Shown in pieces: positions 46,323-59,049 of a DNA stretch of 64,000 nucleotides (the stretch's first letter is position 1; each line of letters starts with the position of its first letter). The translations under genes were made by a program, and so were the position numbers. Location: positions 49,373,566-49,437,565 of the forward strand of contig OY759272.1 in NCBI GenBank assembly GCA_963662155.1, written 5' to 3'. The stretch is from Lamellibrachia columna. Its lineage: Eukaryota; Annelida; Polychaeta; Sabellida; Siboglinidae. A model generated the notes under the pieces. It ran no database searches, was not told the DNA's origin, and saw nothing but the letters and a program-made list of their open reading frames with translations.

Positions 46323-47963
46323 ATGCCTCCTACAAAGGTGTACACTGGTACCATTGAGAAACGTTTCAAATGTGACACGTGTGGGAATCGTTTTTTTAAT
46401 AGTGGTGGCTTAACAATACATGTGCGGTCTCACACAGGCGAGAAACCCATCAAATGTGACACCGGTGGGACACAATCCTCATCAAGTGGTGTTTTGAAAA
46501 GTCATGTCCGTATCCATACTGGAGAGAAACCCTTCAAATGTGACACCTGTGGGGCACAATTCTCATCAAGTGGTGTTTTGAAGAGACATGTCCATATCCA
46601 TACTGGGGAGAAACCCTACAAATGTGATACCTGTGGTGCACAATTCTCACAGAGTGGTAGTTTGATGAAACATATCCGTATCCATACTGGAGAAAAACCC
46701 TACAAATGTGATACGTGTGGTGCACAATTCTCGACAAGTGGTCACTTGAAGTCGCATGTCCGTATCCATACTGGAGAGAAACCCTTCAAATGTGACACCT
46801 GTGGGGCACAATTCTCATCAAGTGGTGTTTTGAAGAGACATGTCCATATCCATACTGGGGAGAAACCCTACAAATGTGATACCTGTGGTGCACAATTCTC
46901 ACAGAGTGGTAGTTTGATGAAACATATCCGTATCCATACTGGAGAAAAACCCTACAAATGTGATACGTGTGGTGCACAATTCTCGACAAGTGGTCACTTG
47001 AAGTCGCATGTCCGTATCCATACTGGAGACAAACCCTACAAATGTGATACATGTGGTGCACAATTCTCACAACGTTGTAATTTGAAGACACATGTCCGTA
47101 TCCATACTGGAGAGAAACTCTACAAATGTGATACATGTGGTGCACAATTCTCCGAAACTGGTAGTTTGAAGACACATATCCGTATCCATACTGGAGAGAA
47201 ACCCTACAAATGTGATACGTGTGGTGCACAATTCTCGACAAGTGGTCACTTGAAGTCGCATGTCCGTATCCATACTGGAGACAAACCCTACAAATGTGAT
47301 ACATGTGGTGCACAATTCTCACAACGTTGTAATTTGAAGACACATGTCCGTATCCATACTGGAGAGAAACCCTACAAATGTGATACATGTGGTGCACAAT
47401 TCTCCGAAACTGGTAGTTTGAAGACACATATCCGTATCCATACTGGAGAGAAACCCTACAAATGTGATACGTGTGGTGCACAATTCTCGACAAGTTGTCA
47501 TTTGAAGACACATGTCCGTATCCATACTGGAGAGAAACCCTACAAATGTGATACGTGTGGTGCACAATTCTCGACAAGTTGTCATTTGAAAACACATGTC
47601 CGTATCCATACTGGAGAGAAACCCTACAAATGTGATACATGTGGTGCACAATTCTCCAAAACTGGTAGTTTGAAGACACATATCCGTATCCATACTGGAG
47701 AAAAACCCTACAAATGTGATACGTGTGGTGCACAATTCTCGACAAGTTGTCATTTGAAGACACATGTCCGTATCCATACTGGAGAGAAACCCTACAAATG
47801 TGATACGTGTGGTGCACAATTCTCACAAAGTAGTAGTTTGAAGAAACATGTTCGTATCCATACTGGAGAGAAACCCTACAAATGTGATACGTGTGGTGCA
47901 CAATTCTCACAAAGTAGTAGTTTGAAGAAACATGTTCGTATGCATACTGTGGAGAAACCCTAG
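46323..47963 (+). CDS. C2H2 zinc-finger protein with 19 tandem fingers
   Basis: A nuclear DNA-binding protein by family. After MPPTKVYTGTIEKR come 19 fingers at 28-residue spacing joined by HTGEKPYKC linkers; each reads CDTCGAQFS...LKxHxRIH. Finger 2 is degenerate (CDTGG, no second cysteine). Predicted base-contact residues (-1,2,3,6) vary: SGVR, QGSK, TGHS, QCNT, EGST, TCHT, KGST, QSSK, as in lineage-specific zinc-finger expansions. Fingers 3-5 and 6-8 are repeated as a 252-bp block that looks identical, and fingers 8-10 and 11-13 as another with about one change. No KRAB, SCAN, BTB or ZAD domain is visible. The start is the first ATG in the open frame. The stop falls in a linker (HTVEKP-TAG) and further decayed fingers follow, so the C-terminus may be shortened. 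Confidence 0.8.
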   Translation: MPPTKVYTGTIEKRFKCDTCGNRFFNSGGLTIHVRSHTGEKPIKCDTGGTQSSSSGVLKSHVRIHTGEKPFKCDTCGAQFSSSGVLKRHVHIHTGEKPYKCDTCGAQFSQSGSLMKHIRIHTGEKPYKCDTCGAQFSTSGHLKSHVRIHTGEKPFKCDTCGAQFSSSGVLKRHVHIHTGEKPYKCDTCGAQFSQSGSLMKHIRIHTGEKPYKCDTCGAQFSTSGHLKSHVRIHTGDKPYKCDTCGAQFSQRCNLKTHVRIHTGEKLYKCDTCGAQFSETGSLKTHIRIHTGEKPYKCDTCGAQFSTSGHLKSHVRIHTGDKPYKCDTCGAQFSQRCNLKTHVRIHTGEKPYKCDTCGAQFSETGSLKTHIRIHTGEKPYKCDTCGAQFSTSCHLKTHVRIHTGEKPYKCDTCGAQFSTSCHLKTHVRIHTGEKPYKCDTCGAQFSKTGSLKTHIRIHTGEKPYKCDTCGAQFSTSCHLKTHVRIHTGEKPYKCDTCGAQFSQSSSLKKHVRIHTGEKPYKCDTCGAQFSQSSSLKKHVRMHTVEKP

Positions 47964-48420
47964 TAAAGTGTTTTATGTGGCACACAATTCGCACAAAGTA
48001 GTTATTTGAAGACAGGTCTGTATCCATAGTGGGGATAAAAACCCTACAAATGTGAAACGTGTGGTGCACAATTCGCAGTAAGTGGTAAGCTGAGGACACA
48101 TGTCCGTATCCATACCGGGGAGAATCACTTCAAATGTAGTGCACAATTCTCACAAAGTGGTGTTTGGAAAACACATGTCCGTATCTATATTGGGGAGAAA
48201 CCCTACCCATGTGAAACCCGTGGCGCACATTTTTCAACAAGTGGGGGATTTGATAGAGACGTCCTTATCCACACCGGGGAGAAACTGTTCAAATGTGGTG
48301 CACAGTGCGAATTTGAGGAGCAGAAACCTTATAAATGTGAAATGTACTGATTAATGAAAGATCATTTACAATCGCATTTTCACACTCACGCACGCGAGAA
48401 ACCTTATGGGGATTAGCTGT
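47964..48420 (+). pseudogene. Decayed finger tail of zinc-finger gene B
   Basis: After the stop, about five more fingers can be traced in shifting frames: KCETCGAQFAVSGKLRTHVRIH (48050-48115), an AQFSQSGVWKTHVRIY-like unit, a [20 protein letters not shown] unit and CNRxFTLTHAREKP-like remnants. Indels and missing cysteines show that they are no longer coding. The parent array once had at least 24 fingers. Confidence 0.7.
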
Positions 48421-49589
48421 GGGAGAAACCCTACAAATGTGACACCTGACACAGTCGCAATGTAGAGGTCACAAGACAAATAACTATTGGGTCATGTGTC
48501 TTTGTGTGATGTCTCGCTACAGTTCCATGTGCTGTGTCTACATAAATGTGACTGTTTCCTCCTGAACCGCGGCCTAGGAAGGACTGCTGTATACTTTGCA
48601 TCAAACTCCCATTTATTGTTGTTTTCTTGGTAAGGGTTTATTGTATAAGATTGTGAAGTATTTGTGTATGACGACTGATGATCATATTCTTAATCTACCA
48701 GTTTGCACTTACTGTTTTTATATGGTACTACTACTACTACTTTTAGCAGAATGTCTCCCGATTCAAATCAAGAATCGAATGGTGAAGGCAATCCAGCCAT
48801 TCGGGTATTGGTTCATATATGTCTGACTTTCTGTAATATGAAACCTAGCTACTTTTATTATATCATTCAGTACCACTATGAGAGACTATTACGCACAGTT
48901 TCCTTGGCAAAGGATGTGCTGAATAATATAGAAAATGCGTGTAGCACTTTTTTATAATCAAATACGTGTTGGTCTCTTTGTGTACAAAGATACTTTAATT
49001 GTAATTAAATTGTACACATTGTCATACGAATAAATATATATTTTTACTACACTACCATGCCTCTAGCAATTATGCTGATACGTAGTTAAGACGATTACGT
49101 GTTGTTTTAGTCAATCGTTTTTTTATTAAACATTTGCATTACCGTAGTTGTTTTAGTTATTTTATTACAATAAATGGCACATGATAAATGTTTAATATTG
49201 TCTTTTCGTTTGGGCATGTTCAGAAACACCACATTATTTTCTTCGTTGGAATAGGTACCTTCAGGTTATGCTTATGTGACAAACACAAGTAAATACATAG
49301 GACGTATTCCTCCCCAAAATCTGTATTGTATACGAAAAATTCGTACGATGTCGCCCTAACTCGCCTAAAACCACATTAAGGGTGTCCCAAATCACACCAT
49401 TTCAAGAGTTTTGTCTAAAAACGTCAAATGGGTGGAAATGGGGATACCCCCTGAGGCGCTTCTCGCCTCATTTCGTGCTTTCGTCGCTTCACACATTACC
49501 TTGGACCCACCTTTTACTAAACCCTGGATCCGTCCCTGCTCTTCCCACTTATTTTGAAGCCAACCTCCGGCTTCAACTGCCTGTCAAAG
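48421..49589. other. AT-rich spacer, nothing recognised
   Basis: No open frame with coding character and no repeat shared with the rest of the window. Possible 3' UTR of zinc-finger gene B in its left part (AATAAA-type strings, e.g. CGAATAAATATA near 49026). Confidence 0.45.
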
Positions 49590-50870
49590 ACCCCTTTATG
49601 TATACATAAAATGTAATCATAAATACACACGAACTTACACGTATTTTGCAATGTATTCCTACGTATGGACCCCCGTCTGAAAATAATATGTTGTCGCTTT
49701 GTAATCAATGTATAATTGTTCTCATATTATACAGTTATTATACATTAGGTACTACAAATACAAACATATGACAAAAATTAAAATCTTACAAACGAAATAT
49801 TTGTATTTAAATAATGCAATTTACAAACATTTAAACATTTCAGGAGATGCAGGTATCCTAACCAATATATTAATTTATTCATGCAACTGTAATTAGAAAT
49901 AGCTGTGTTTCTCATGTTTACAACACTGCCAATTTACGGATCTTGCGGTAGAATGCGTAGTTCAAAGAATCACTTGTGTCTTTCACCATTATACGACGAG
50001 ATGCACAAGATTGTGCCCCGTTTAACAAAGACGTGTGACGTAGATCATCTGCCAGACAAGCTCATTCAGCAGCGCCTTCCATCCTTGGTACCAGTCATCA
50101 CTGAACTACCACCAACAAGTCGCTTACAGAGGGAACATTGCCGACGCTTCTGAAGAAGATTCTTGTTGTTCCGCTGCTGAAGAAGCCATCTTTGGAACTA
50201 TATAAGATGTACTGCAGAACTACTGGCATGTTAACAACTTGCACCATATATAAAAAAATATTGAATAGGTAGAACTTTGCACAGCGACTGTCCCATCGTC
50301 TCAAATCACAAGGCATGTCTGAAACGTTGCAATCAGCACACAGAACGCATCATTCAACAGACACCGCCTTGATGCGGGTCAACAGACTCAATACTGCGGT
50401 ACTCCAGGTATCTATCCTGACGCCAGTGCTGTTCTCCCTGTATGTCCAACCAGTTGGCGAGGTCACCAGGAGGCACGGCGTAAACGTCCATCAATAACTT
50501 GATGCTTGCTTTTGCATTGAATTCTACGGCACTGCTTGATTCCCTGCAACTTACTGAAGCCTGTGTCTCCGAGATGCGTAATTGGCTGACCACCAATTAT
50601 CTTAAACTAAATGATCAGAAAAGCATGTTCCTTCCAATTATTCCAGCTGCAGCAAAGAAATTGGTAGACGGGCTCTGTTGGTAGACGGGCTCGCCACCAC
50701 TGTTGGTGGAGCGTTCACCCCGGAAGTGGATGAAGTTGAAGATCTTGGTGCATATCTGGACAGACGCATGAACAGGTCTGTCAACAGATCGATGGTCATC
50801 GGGTCCTGCTATGTCCACCTTCATCATATCAGCCAGATAAACTAGTTTCTGCTGAGAAAGACCAGGGAAA
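49590..50870 (+). mobile_element. L2-like LINE, internally deleted fragment
   Basis: The plus strand shows YDEMHKIVPRLTKTCDVDHL and LPSLVPVITEL (49985-50110), VPLLKKPSLEL across a frame change (50170-50205), LQSAHRTHHSTDTALMRVN (50325-50385), then a jump (the catalytic first half of the RT is missing) to SILTPVLFSLYVQPVGEVTR, GVNVHQ, then ACVSEMRNWLTTNYLKLNDQ, EVDEVEDLGAYLDRRM and VHLHHISQIN. Related pieces are at 22450-23040 and 37420-37960. Its right end directly adjoins the 75-bp array. Confidence 0.75.
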
Positions 50871-50894
50871 TGGTATGTCAGGGAGACATTAGGA

Positions 50895-53800
50895 TTCAAT
50901 GTAACACTAACAGTCCCATCATCTGTGACTTGTGACAGTGTCTCCCACATTGCCTCTACTTTTACATTGTTTCATATAACACTCACAGTTTCATCATCTG
51001 AGACTTTTCACAGTGTCACCAATATTGCCTCTACTTTTAAGTTGTTTCATATAACACTCACAGTCTTATCATCTGAGACTTGTGACAGTGTCACCAATAT
51101 TGCCTCTACTTTTATGTCGTTTCATATAACACTCACAGTCCCATCTTCTGTGACTTGTGTCAGTGTCACCCACATTACATCTACTTTTACGTTGTTTCCT
51201 GTAGCACTCACAGTTCCATCATCTGAGACTTTGACGGCGTCAATAATATATTCTTTTATATTGTTTGATATAACAACAACAGTCCGGTCATATGTGACTT
51301 GTGACAGTGTCACCAATAGTGCCTCTACTTTTATGTTATTTCATATAACACTAACAGTCCCATCATCTGTGACTTGTGACAGTGTCCCCCACATTGCCTC
51401 GTCTTTTACGTTGTTTCATATAAAATTCACAGTTTCATCATCTGAGACTTTTCACAGTGTCAATAATATTGACTCCACTTTTATGTTGTTTTATATAACA
51501 CTAAGAGTCCCATCATCTGTGACTTGTAACAGTGTCAACTACATTGCCTCTACTTTTGCGTTGTTTCATATAACACTCACAGTTCCGTCATCTGAGACTT
51601 TTGAGAGTGTCAATAATATTGCCTCTACTTTTATGTTGTTTCATATAACAATAACAGTCCCATCATCTGAGACTTGTGAGAGTGTCACCAATATTGCCTC
51701 TACTTTTATGTCGTTTTATATAACACTCACAGTCCCGTCTTCTGTGACTTGTGACAATGTCATCCACATTACATCTTCTTTGACGTTGTTTCCTATAACA
51801 CTCACAGTTCCATCATTTGAGACTTTTGACGGCGTCAATAATATTGCCACTTCTTTTATGTTGTTTGATATACCAACAACTGTCCGATCATATGTGACTT
51901 GTGACAGTGTCACCAATATTGCCTCTACTTTTATGATGTTTCATATAACACTCACAGTTCCATCATCTGAGACTTGTGACAGTGTCCCCCACATTGCCTC
52001 TACTTTTACATTGTTTCATATAACACTCACAGTTTCATCATCTGAGACTTTTCACAGTGTCACCAATATTGCCACTACTTTGATGTTGTTTGATATAACA
52101 ACAACAGTCCGATCATATGTGACTTGTGACAGTGTCACCAATATTGCCTTTACTTTTATGTTGTTTCATATAACACACACAGTCTCATCATATGAGACTT
52201 GTGACAGTGTCACCAATATTGCCTGTACTTTTATGTCGTTTCATATAACACTCACAGTCCCTTCATCTGTGACTTGTGTCAGTGTCACCCACATTACATT
52301 TACTTTTACGTTGTTTCCTGTAGCACTCACAGTTCCATCATCTGAGACTTTGACGGCGTCAATAATATTGCCACTTCTTTTATGTTGTTTGATATAACAA
52401 CAACAGTCCGGTCATATGTGACTTGTGACAGTGTCACCAATAGTGCCTCTACTTTTATGTTGTTTCATATAACACTAACAGTCCCATCATCTGTGACTTG
52501 TGACAGTGTCCCCCACATTGACTCGTCTTTTACATTGTTTCATATAACACTCACAGTTCCATCATCTGAGACTTTTGACAGTGTCAATAATATTGACCCT
52601 ACTTTTATGTTGTTTTATATAACACTAAGAGTCCCATCATCTGCGGTTTGTGACATTGTCTCCCACATTGCCTGTACTTTTACATTGATTTATATAACAC
52701 TCACAGCTCCATCATCTGAGACATTTAACATTGTCACCAATATTGCCTCTACTTTTATGTTGTTTCATATAACACTCACAGTCCCATCTTCTTTGACTTG
52801 TGACATTGTCACCCACATTGCCTCTACTTTTATGTTGTTTCATATAACACTCACAGTTCCATCATCTGAGACTTGTGACAGTGTCACCCACATTGCCTCT
52901 ACTTTTACGTTGTTTCATATAACATTCACAGTTCCATCATATGTGACTTGTGACAGTGTCACCAATAGTGCCTCTACTTTTATGTTGTTTCATATAACAC
53001 TAACAGTCCCATCATCTGTGACTTGTGACAGTGTCCCCCACATTGACTCGTCTTTTACATTGTTTCATATAACACTCACAGTTCCATCATCTGAGAATTT
53101 TGACAGTGTCAATAATATTGCCTCTACTTTTATGTTGTTTTTTGATATAACACTCACAGTTCCATCATCTGAGACTTGTGACAGTGTCACCTACATGCCT
53201 CTACTTTTATGTTGTTTCATATAACATTCACAGTTCCATCATATGTGACTTGTGACAGTGTCAACAATATTGCCTCTACTTTTATGTTCTTTCATATAAC
53301 ACTCACAGTTCCATCATCTGAGATTTGACAGTGTCAATAATAATTAATATTGCCTCTACTTTTAAGTTGTTTCATATAACACTCACAGTCCCATTTTCTT
53401 TGACTTGTGACAGTGTCACCCACATTGCCTCTACTTTTACGTTGTTTCATATAACACTCACAGTTCCATCATCCGAGACTTTCGACACTGTCAACCACAT
53501 TGCCTCTACTTTTATGTTGTTTCATATGACACTAACAGTCCCATCGTCTATGACATGTGGCAGTGTCACCCACATTGAATCTACTTTTATGTTGTTTCAT
53601 ATGACACTAACAGTCCCATCGTCTGTGACTTGTGACAGTGTCACCCACATTGCCTCTTCTTTTATGTTGTTTCATGTAACACTAACAGTCCCATCAGCTG
53701 TGGCTTGTGACAGTGTCACCCACATTGCCTCTATTTTTGCGTTGTTTCATATAACACTAACTGTCCCATCAGCTGTGACTTGTGGCAATGTCACCCACAT

Positions 53801-55280
53801 TGCCTCTACTTTTATGTTGTTTTATATGACACTAACAGTCCCATCGTCTGTGATTTGTGACACTGTCACCCACATTGCCTCTATTTTTATGTTGTTTCAT
53901 GTAACACTAAAAGTTCCATCATCTGAGACTTTTGACACTGTCACCCACATTGCCTCTATTTTTATGTTGTTTCATGTAACACTAAAAGTTCCATCATCTG
54001 AGACTTTTGACACTGTCAACCACATTGCCTCTACTTTTATGTTGTTTCATATGACACTAACAGTTCCATCATCTGAGACTTTTGACACTGTCACCCACAT
54101 TGCCTCTACTTTTATGTTGTTTCATATGACACTAACAGTCCTATCGTCTGTGACTTGTGACAGTGTCACCCACATTGCCTTTACTTTTATGTTGTTTCAT
54201 ATAACACTAACAGTCCCATCATCTGTGACTTGTGACAGTGTCACCCACATTGCCTCTATTTTTGCATTGTTTCATACAACACTAACAGTCCCATCATATG
54301 TGACTTGTGACAGTGTCACCCACATTGCCTCTACTTTTACGTTGTTTCATATAACACTCACAGTTCCATCATCTGATACTTTTGACAATGTCAATAATAT
54401 TGCTCTACTTTTATGTCGTTTCATATAACACTCACACTTCCATCATCTGAGACTTGGCAGTGTCATTAATATTGCCTCTACTTTTATGTTGTTTGATATA
54501 ACAATAACATTCCCATCATGTGAGACTTTTGACAGTGTCAATAATATTGCTATACTTTTATGTTGCTTCATATAACACTAACATTCCCATCATCTGTGAC
54601 TTGTGACAATGTCCCCCACATTGCCTCTTCTTTTACATTGTTTCATATAACACTCACAGTTCCATCATCTGAGACTTTTGACCTTGTCAATAATGTCTCT
54701 ACTTTTATGTTGTTTCATATAACAAAACAGTCCCATCATCTGAGACTTTTGACAGTGTCAATAATATTGCCTCTACTTTTAAGTTGTTTCATATAACAAT
54801 AACAGTCCCATCATCTGTGACTTGTGACAGTGTCACCAATATTGCCTCTACTTTTATGCTGTTTAATGTAACACTCACAGTCCCATCTTCTATGACTTGT
54901 GACAGTTTCACGCACATTACATCTACTTTTACGTTGTTTCCTATAACACTCACAGTTCCATCATCTGAGACTTTTGACAGTGTCACCAATATTGCCTTTA
55001 CTTTTATTTTATTTCATGTAACACTAAAAGTTCCATCATCTGAAACTTTTGACACTGTCACCCACATTGCCTCTACTTTTATGTTGTTTCATATGACACT
55101 AACAGTTCCATCATCTGAGACTTTTGACACTGTCACCCACATTGCCTCTACTTTTATGTTGTTTCATATAACACTAACAGTCTCATCATCTGTAACTTGT
55201 GACAGTTTCAACCACATTGCCTCTACTTTACGTTGTTTCATATAACACTCACAGTTCCATCATCTGTGACTTGTGACTGT
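50895..55280 (+). repeat. 75-bp satellite array, about 58 units
   Basis: The monomer (for example CTACTTTTATGTTGTTTCAT, ATAACACTCACAGTTCCATC, ATCTGAGACTTGTGACAGTG, TCACCAATATTGCCT) repeats with 5-15% variation by eye over 4.4 kb. Because 75 is divisible by 3 and one frame lacks stops, it yields long open frames encoding 25-residue repeats (MLFHITLTVPSSVTCDSVTH). Frameshifting indels (52370, 53165, 53325, 54400, 54690) show no coding constraint. Each unit has a near-palindromic GTGACAGTGTCAC. A higher-order repeat of about 1.12 kb (15 units) is visible: the rare variant GTTTCCTGTAGCACTCACAG occurs at about 51194 and 52313. Confidence 0.95.
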
Positions 55281-55394
55281 TTCCAGGTGATGCATTCACC
55301 CATACATGGGGACAGAACTTTTGGCCTTTGCAGAGGGATTTAAGCACTTTCAATTGAACTGTTGGACATGAATTTAAGGGAAGAATCCCACCGC

Positions 55395-55485
55395 TGAGTA
55401 AAATACTGGTTACACCTCTGTATCAAGCAATTTTTAGGACTTATTAAGAATACTGTATACAAGCTTAACAATTCTCGTGACATAG
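55395..55485 (+). pseudogene. CR1-like LINE splinter in block C
   Basis: ACTGGTTACACCTCTGTATC followed by AAGCAATTTTTAGGACTTAT and GAATACTGTATACAAGC corresponds to LINE RT text LxPLYQAIxRxxxEYCIQA. The same splinter lies at the homologous place in block A (1500-1585, minus strand), so the LINE entered before A and C separated. Confidence 0.6.
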
Positions 55486-55841
55486 GGTCATATAACTGTA
55501 TGTCGAAAAACTGGAGAGAAAAAAACTTTTGTTTCACTTTAATTAACCCGTAATAACAGTTAGAGGTTTAATAAAAAGTCCATTACCTTTAAATGGTTGC
55601 AAATGTGGGCTCTACTTTATACAGTAGCCATTTTTGTTTGTGTAATTCAAATGGGGATCAGACAGACACATTTTAAATATATTTGTACTGTATAATTAGA
55701 CTGTAAAAATTGCATTAAACATATACATTAAAAATCCTGGCCAGCTGCCAGCAGACTCTGGACTAGTGCTAAACCTGTTGACTCTATGTCTGATACTGTC
55801 GTTAATTATGTGTCTTCTTGTCATGACATTAATGTTGTTTC

Positions 55842-56524
55842 AGGTGACTGTGATGCGTGTGGACAGCTGTTTGTGTCACAAGTGTCTATAATGAACTGAT
55901 GAACCTGCAGACTCACTCACGTTGACAATAACGAATGTCCACTTCTACTTGTTTCACTGGGGACAGTGACAACACTTTCCAACAGAAAGGGACAGTGCAC
56001 CAAGAGAGTGTAAGACATCGAGCCAAGTCACACAATGTCCACATGTTTGCCTTGATACACAAGAGAAACCTGTGACATCATCCTTTGTGGTGGGAAACCA
56101 TTCAGCTGTGACAAAGTTTTCACACAGTTGTAACATAAAATCTAATTTGCACATCAACATTAACATTGGTGAACATCCATCAAACACGGACTTCTTAAAT
56201 ATATGTACATGTGTTTACTGACACTGGTGAGAAACCACAGCAATGTGACATGTTCAAAAGGTTATTTGGACAGTGGCAACTAAAAGGTGCACGTATGTAC
56301 TCGCACTGGTGAGAAAACTTTGTGACATTCTGGAAAACGGATTTTACAGAGTGGTGGCTTAGGAGTACACGTGTGTAGATACACTGGTGATAAACTGTGT
56401 GATACTTGGGGTACACAGTTTAGTTCCAGTGGTGTCTTGAAGACATACTACAGTATTTGTACTGTTGAAAAATACTTCAAATGTGATGAATGTGGGAACA
56501 CGTTAGACACACTAGTATTTAAAT
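55842..56524 (+). pseudogene. Zinc-finger gene C, upstream exon start and decayed fingers
   Basis: TTTCAG at about 55839-55844 precedes GTGACTGTGATGCGTGTGGA, reading CDACGQLFVSQVSIMN, a finger-like start. The sequence then decays in parallel with 45631-46322 (TREKPVTSSFVVGNHSAVT near 56065; FxCDECGNTLDTLVF near 56475). Same structure as block B, more indels. Confidence 0.55.
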
Positions 56525-56926
56525 ATGGCCTTAAATGTGCATACTGACACCTTTGAGAAATGTTTCGTATGTGACATATGTGGAAATCGTTTTATAAGTA
56601 GTCATATTTTAACAAAACATGCTTGTGTCCATGCTGGGGAGAAACCGTACAAATGTGACACATGTGGTGCACAGTTCACAGAAAGTGGTAGTTTGAAGAA
56701 ACATGTCAGTATTCATACTGGGGAGAAACCTTTCAAATGTGATACTTGTGGTGCACAGTTCTCAATAAGTGGTAGTTTGAAGAAGCATGTCCATATCCAT
56801 ACTGGGGAGAAACCCTACAAATGTGATACATGTGGTGGACAATTCTCAGAAAGTGATAAATTGAAGAAACATGTACGTATCCATACTGGGGAGAAACCCT
56901 ACAAATGTGATACCTGTGGTGCATAG
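56525..56926 (+). pseudogene. C2H2 zinc-finger gene C, truncated by an in-frame TAG
   Basis: The 133-codon frame begins MALNVHTDTFEKCFVCDICG and holds four complete fingers (CDICGNRFISSHILTKHACVH; ESGSLKKH; ISGSLKKH; ESDKLKKH) and the start of a fifth, which ends at CDTCGA-TAG where every other finger has a glutamine codon (CAA or CAG). Fingers continue beyond it in frame ([28 protein letters not shown]) before frameshifts. It is the paralogue of 46323-47963, with the same MxxxxVxTxxxEKxFxC start. A four-finger product could still be made, but the general decay argues for a pseudogene. Confidence 0.7.
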
Positions 56927-57900
<974 letters not shown>

Positions 57901-58119
57901 AGAGGGGAGAATTGTGAGATTGAATTACATGCATTGAATGTCTTGAATTGAATGTGGTTTAAATCACATTTGTGCGTTTACTTCCAGTATACACATTTTC
58001 AGATTTATATAATATAATGTATTTTATAGGGATATAGAAATAAGACATTTCTTCAGTGCGCCTATTTCTTACATTATGTAGGCAATGTTGGTGATGATGA
58101 TATGTTGCCAGGGTCTCAG

Positions 58120-59049
58120 TTACCATTTTCCTGACCATTTAACTAGTTTATCTAGATCATCCTGTAAACTTTGTTTATCTGTATCATTAGTAAACTTTCT
58201 GAATATTTGTTTGTCATCTGCAAATTTCAGTACTTTGCTAGATATGTCATCTTCCAAATCATTTATATATATATATATTAAAAACAGTATAGGGCCTAAT
58301 ATTGATTCCTGTGGTACCCCACTCAAAACCGATTTCCAGTTTGAAATCTCACCGTCTACTATTACTCTCTGTCTTCTGTGTGTAAGCCACTTTTCTATCC
58401 AGTTGATTACATTATTACCTATACCATGGGCTTTTAGTTTAAGTAACAATCTTTGATGTGGCACTTTATCGAAAGCTTTCTGAAAATCTAAGTAGACAAC
58501 ATCCACTGGTGACCCGTCATCTACCCACTTTGTAATTTCTTCAAAAAAACACAAGAGATTGGTTAGACATGACCTTGCTTTTAGGAACCCATGTTGAGAT
58601 GTATTTATTAAATTATGTTTTACCAGGAATTCCACCATGTGGTCTCTAATTAATGTTTCGAGTAATTTACATACAACTGATGTTAAACTCACTGGTCTGT
58701 AATTTTCTGGCTTGTTCCTCGATCCCTTCTTAAATAGTGGCGTAATGTTTGCTTCTTTCCATTCTGTAGGAACTATTCCTTCTTCTAGTGACAAGTTAAA
58801 CAATTTTGCAAGTGGTGTACTAATTTGCTCAACAATTTCCTTAAGCAGTTTTGGTGGTATCCCATCAACTCCAGGTGATTTATTATCTTTCATCTTCTTA
58901 ATTTTGTTTGCTATCATTTCAGGAGTTACAAATAACTGCCCTAAATGTTCTGATTCATTTCCCTCAAATTTAGTAAATGGAACTGGAAGTGAGCTGATAT
59001 CTTCTGTGGTAAATAATGAGCTGAAATACTCATTCAGGACCTCTGCCAT
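58120..59049 (-). pseudogene. LINE reverse transcriptase fragment
   Basis: A 309-codon frame from MAEVLNEYFSSLFTTEDISS through DNKSPGVDGIPPKLLKEIVE, KPENYRPVSLTSVVCKLLE, VVYLDFQKAFDKVPH and GVPQESILGPILF to KFADDKQIF. Relative to the long ORF2 it has QES for QGS in the PQGS motif, an (AT)n-caused YIYI insertion, and DDKQI for DDTKV at the catalytic box (both aspartates kept). It ends at the 3' truncation. Confidence 0.85.

Noticed and set aside
46534..48099. Minus-strand ORFs of 437 and 166 codons opposite the zinc-finger gene
   Set aside because: Antisense shadow of the 84-bp finger repeat; the [22 protein letters not shown] repeat follows the finger period exactly and has no independent features.
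50895..55280. CRISPR-like array
   Set aside because: Units are contiguous 75-bp tandem repeats without unique spacers, in a eukaryotic context.
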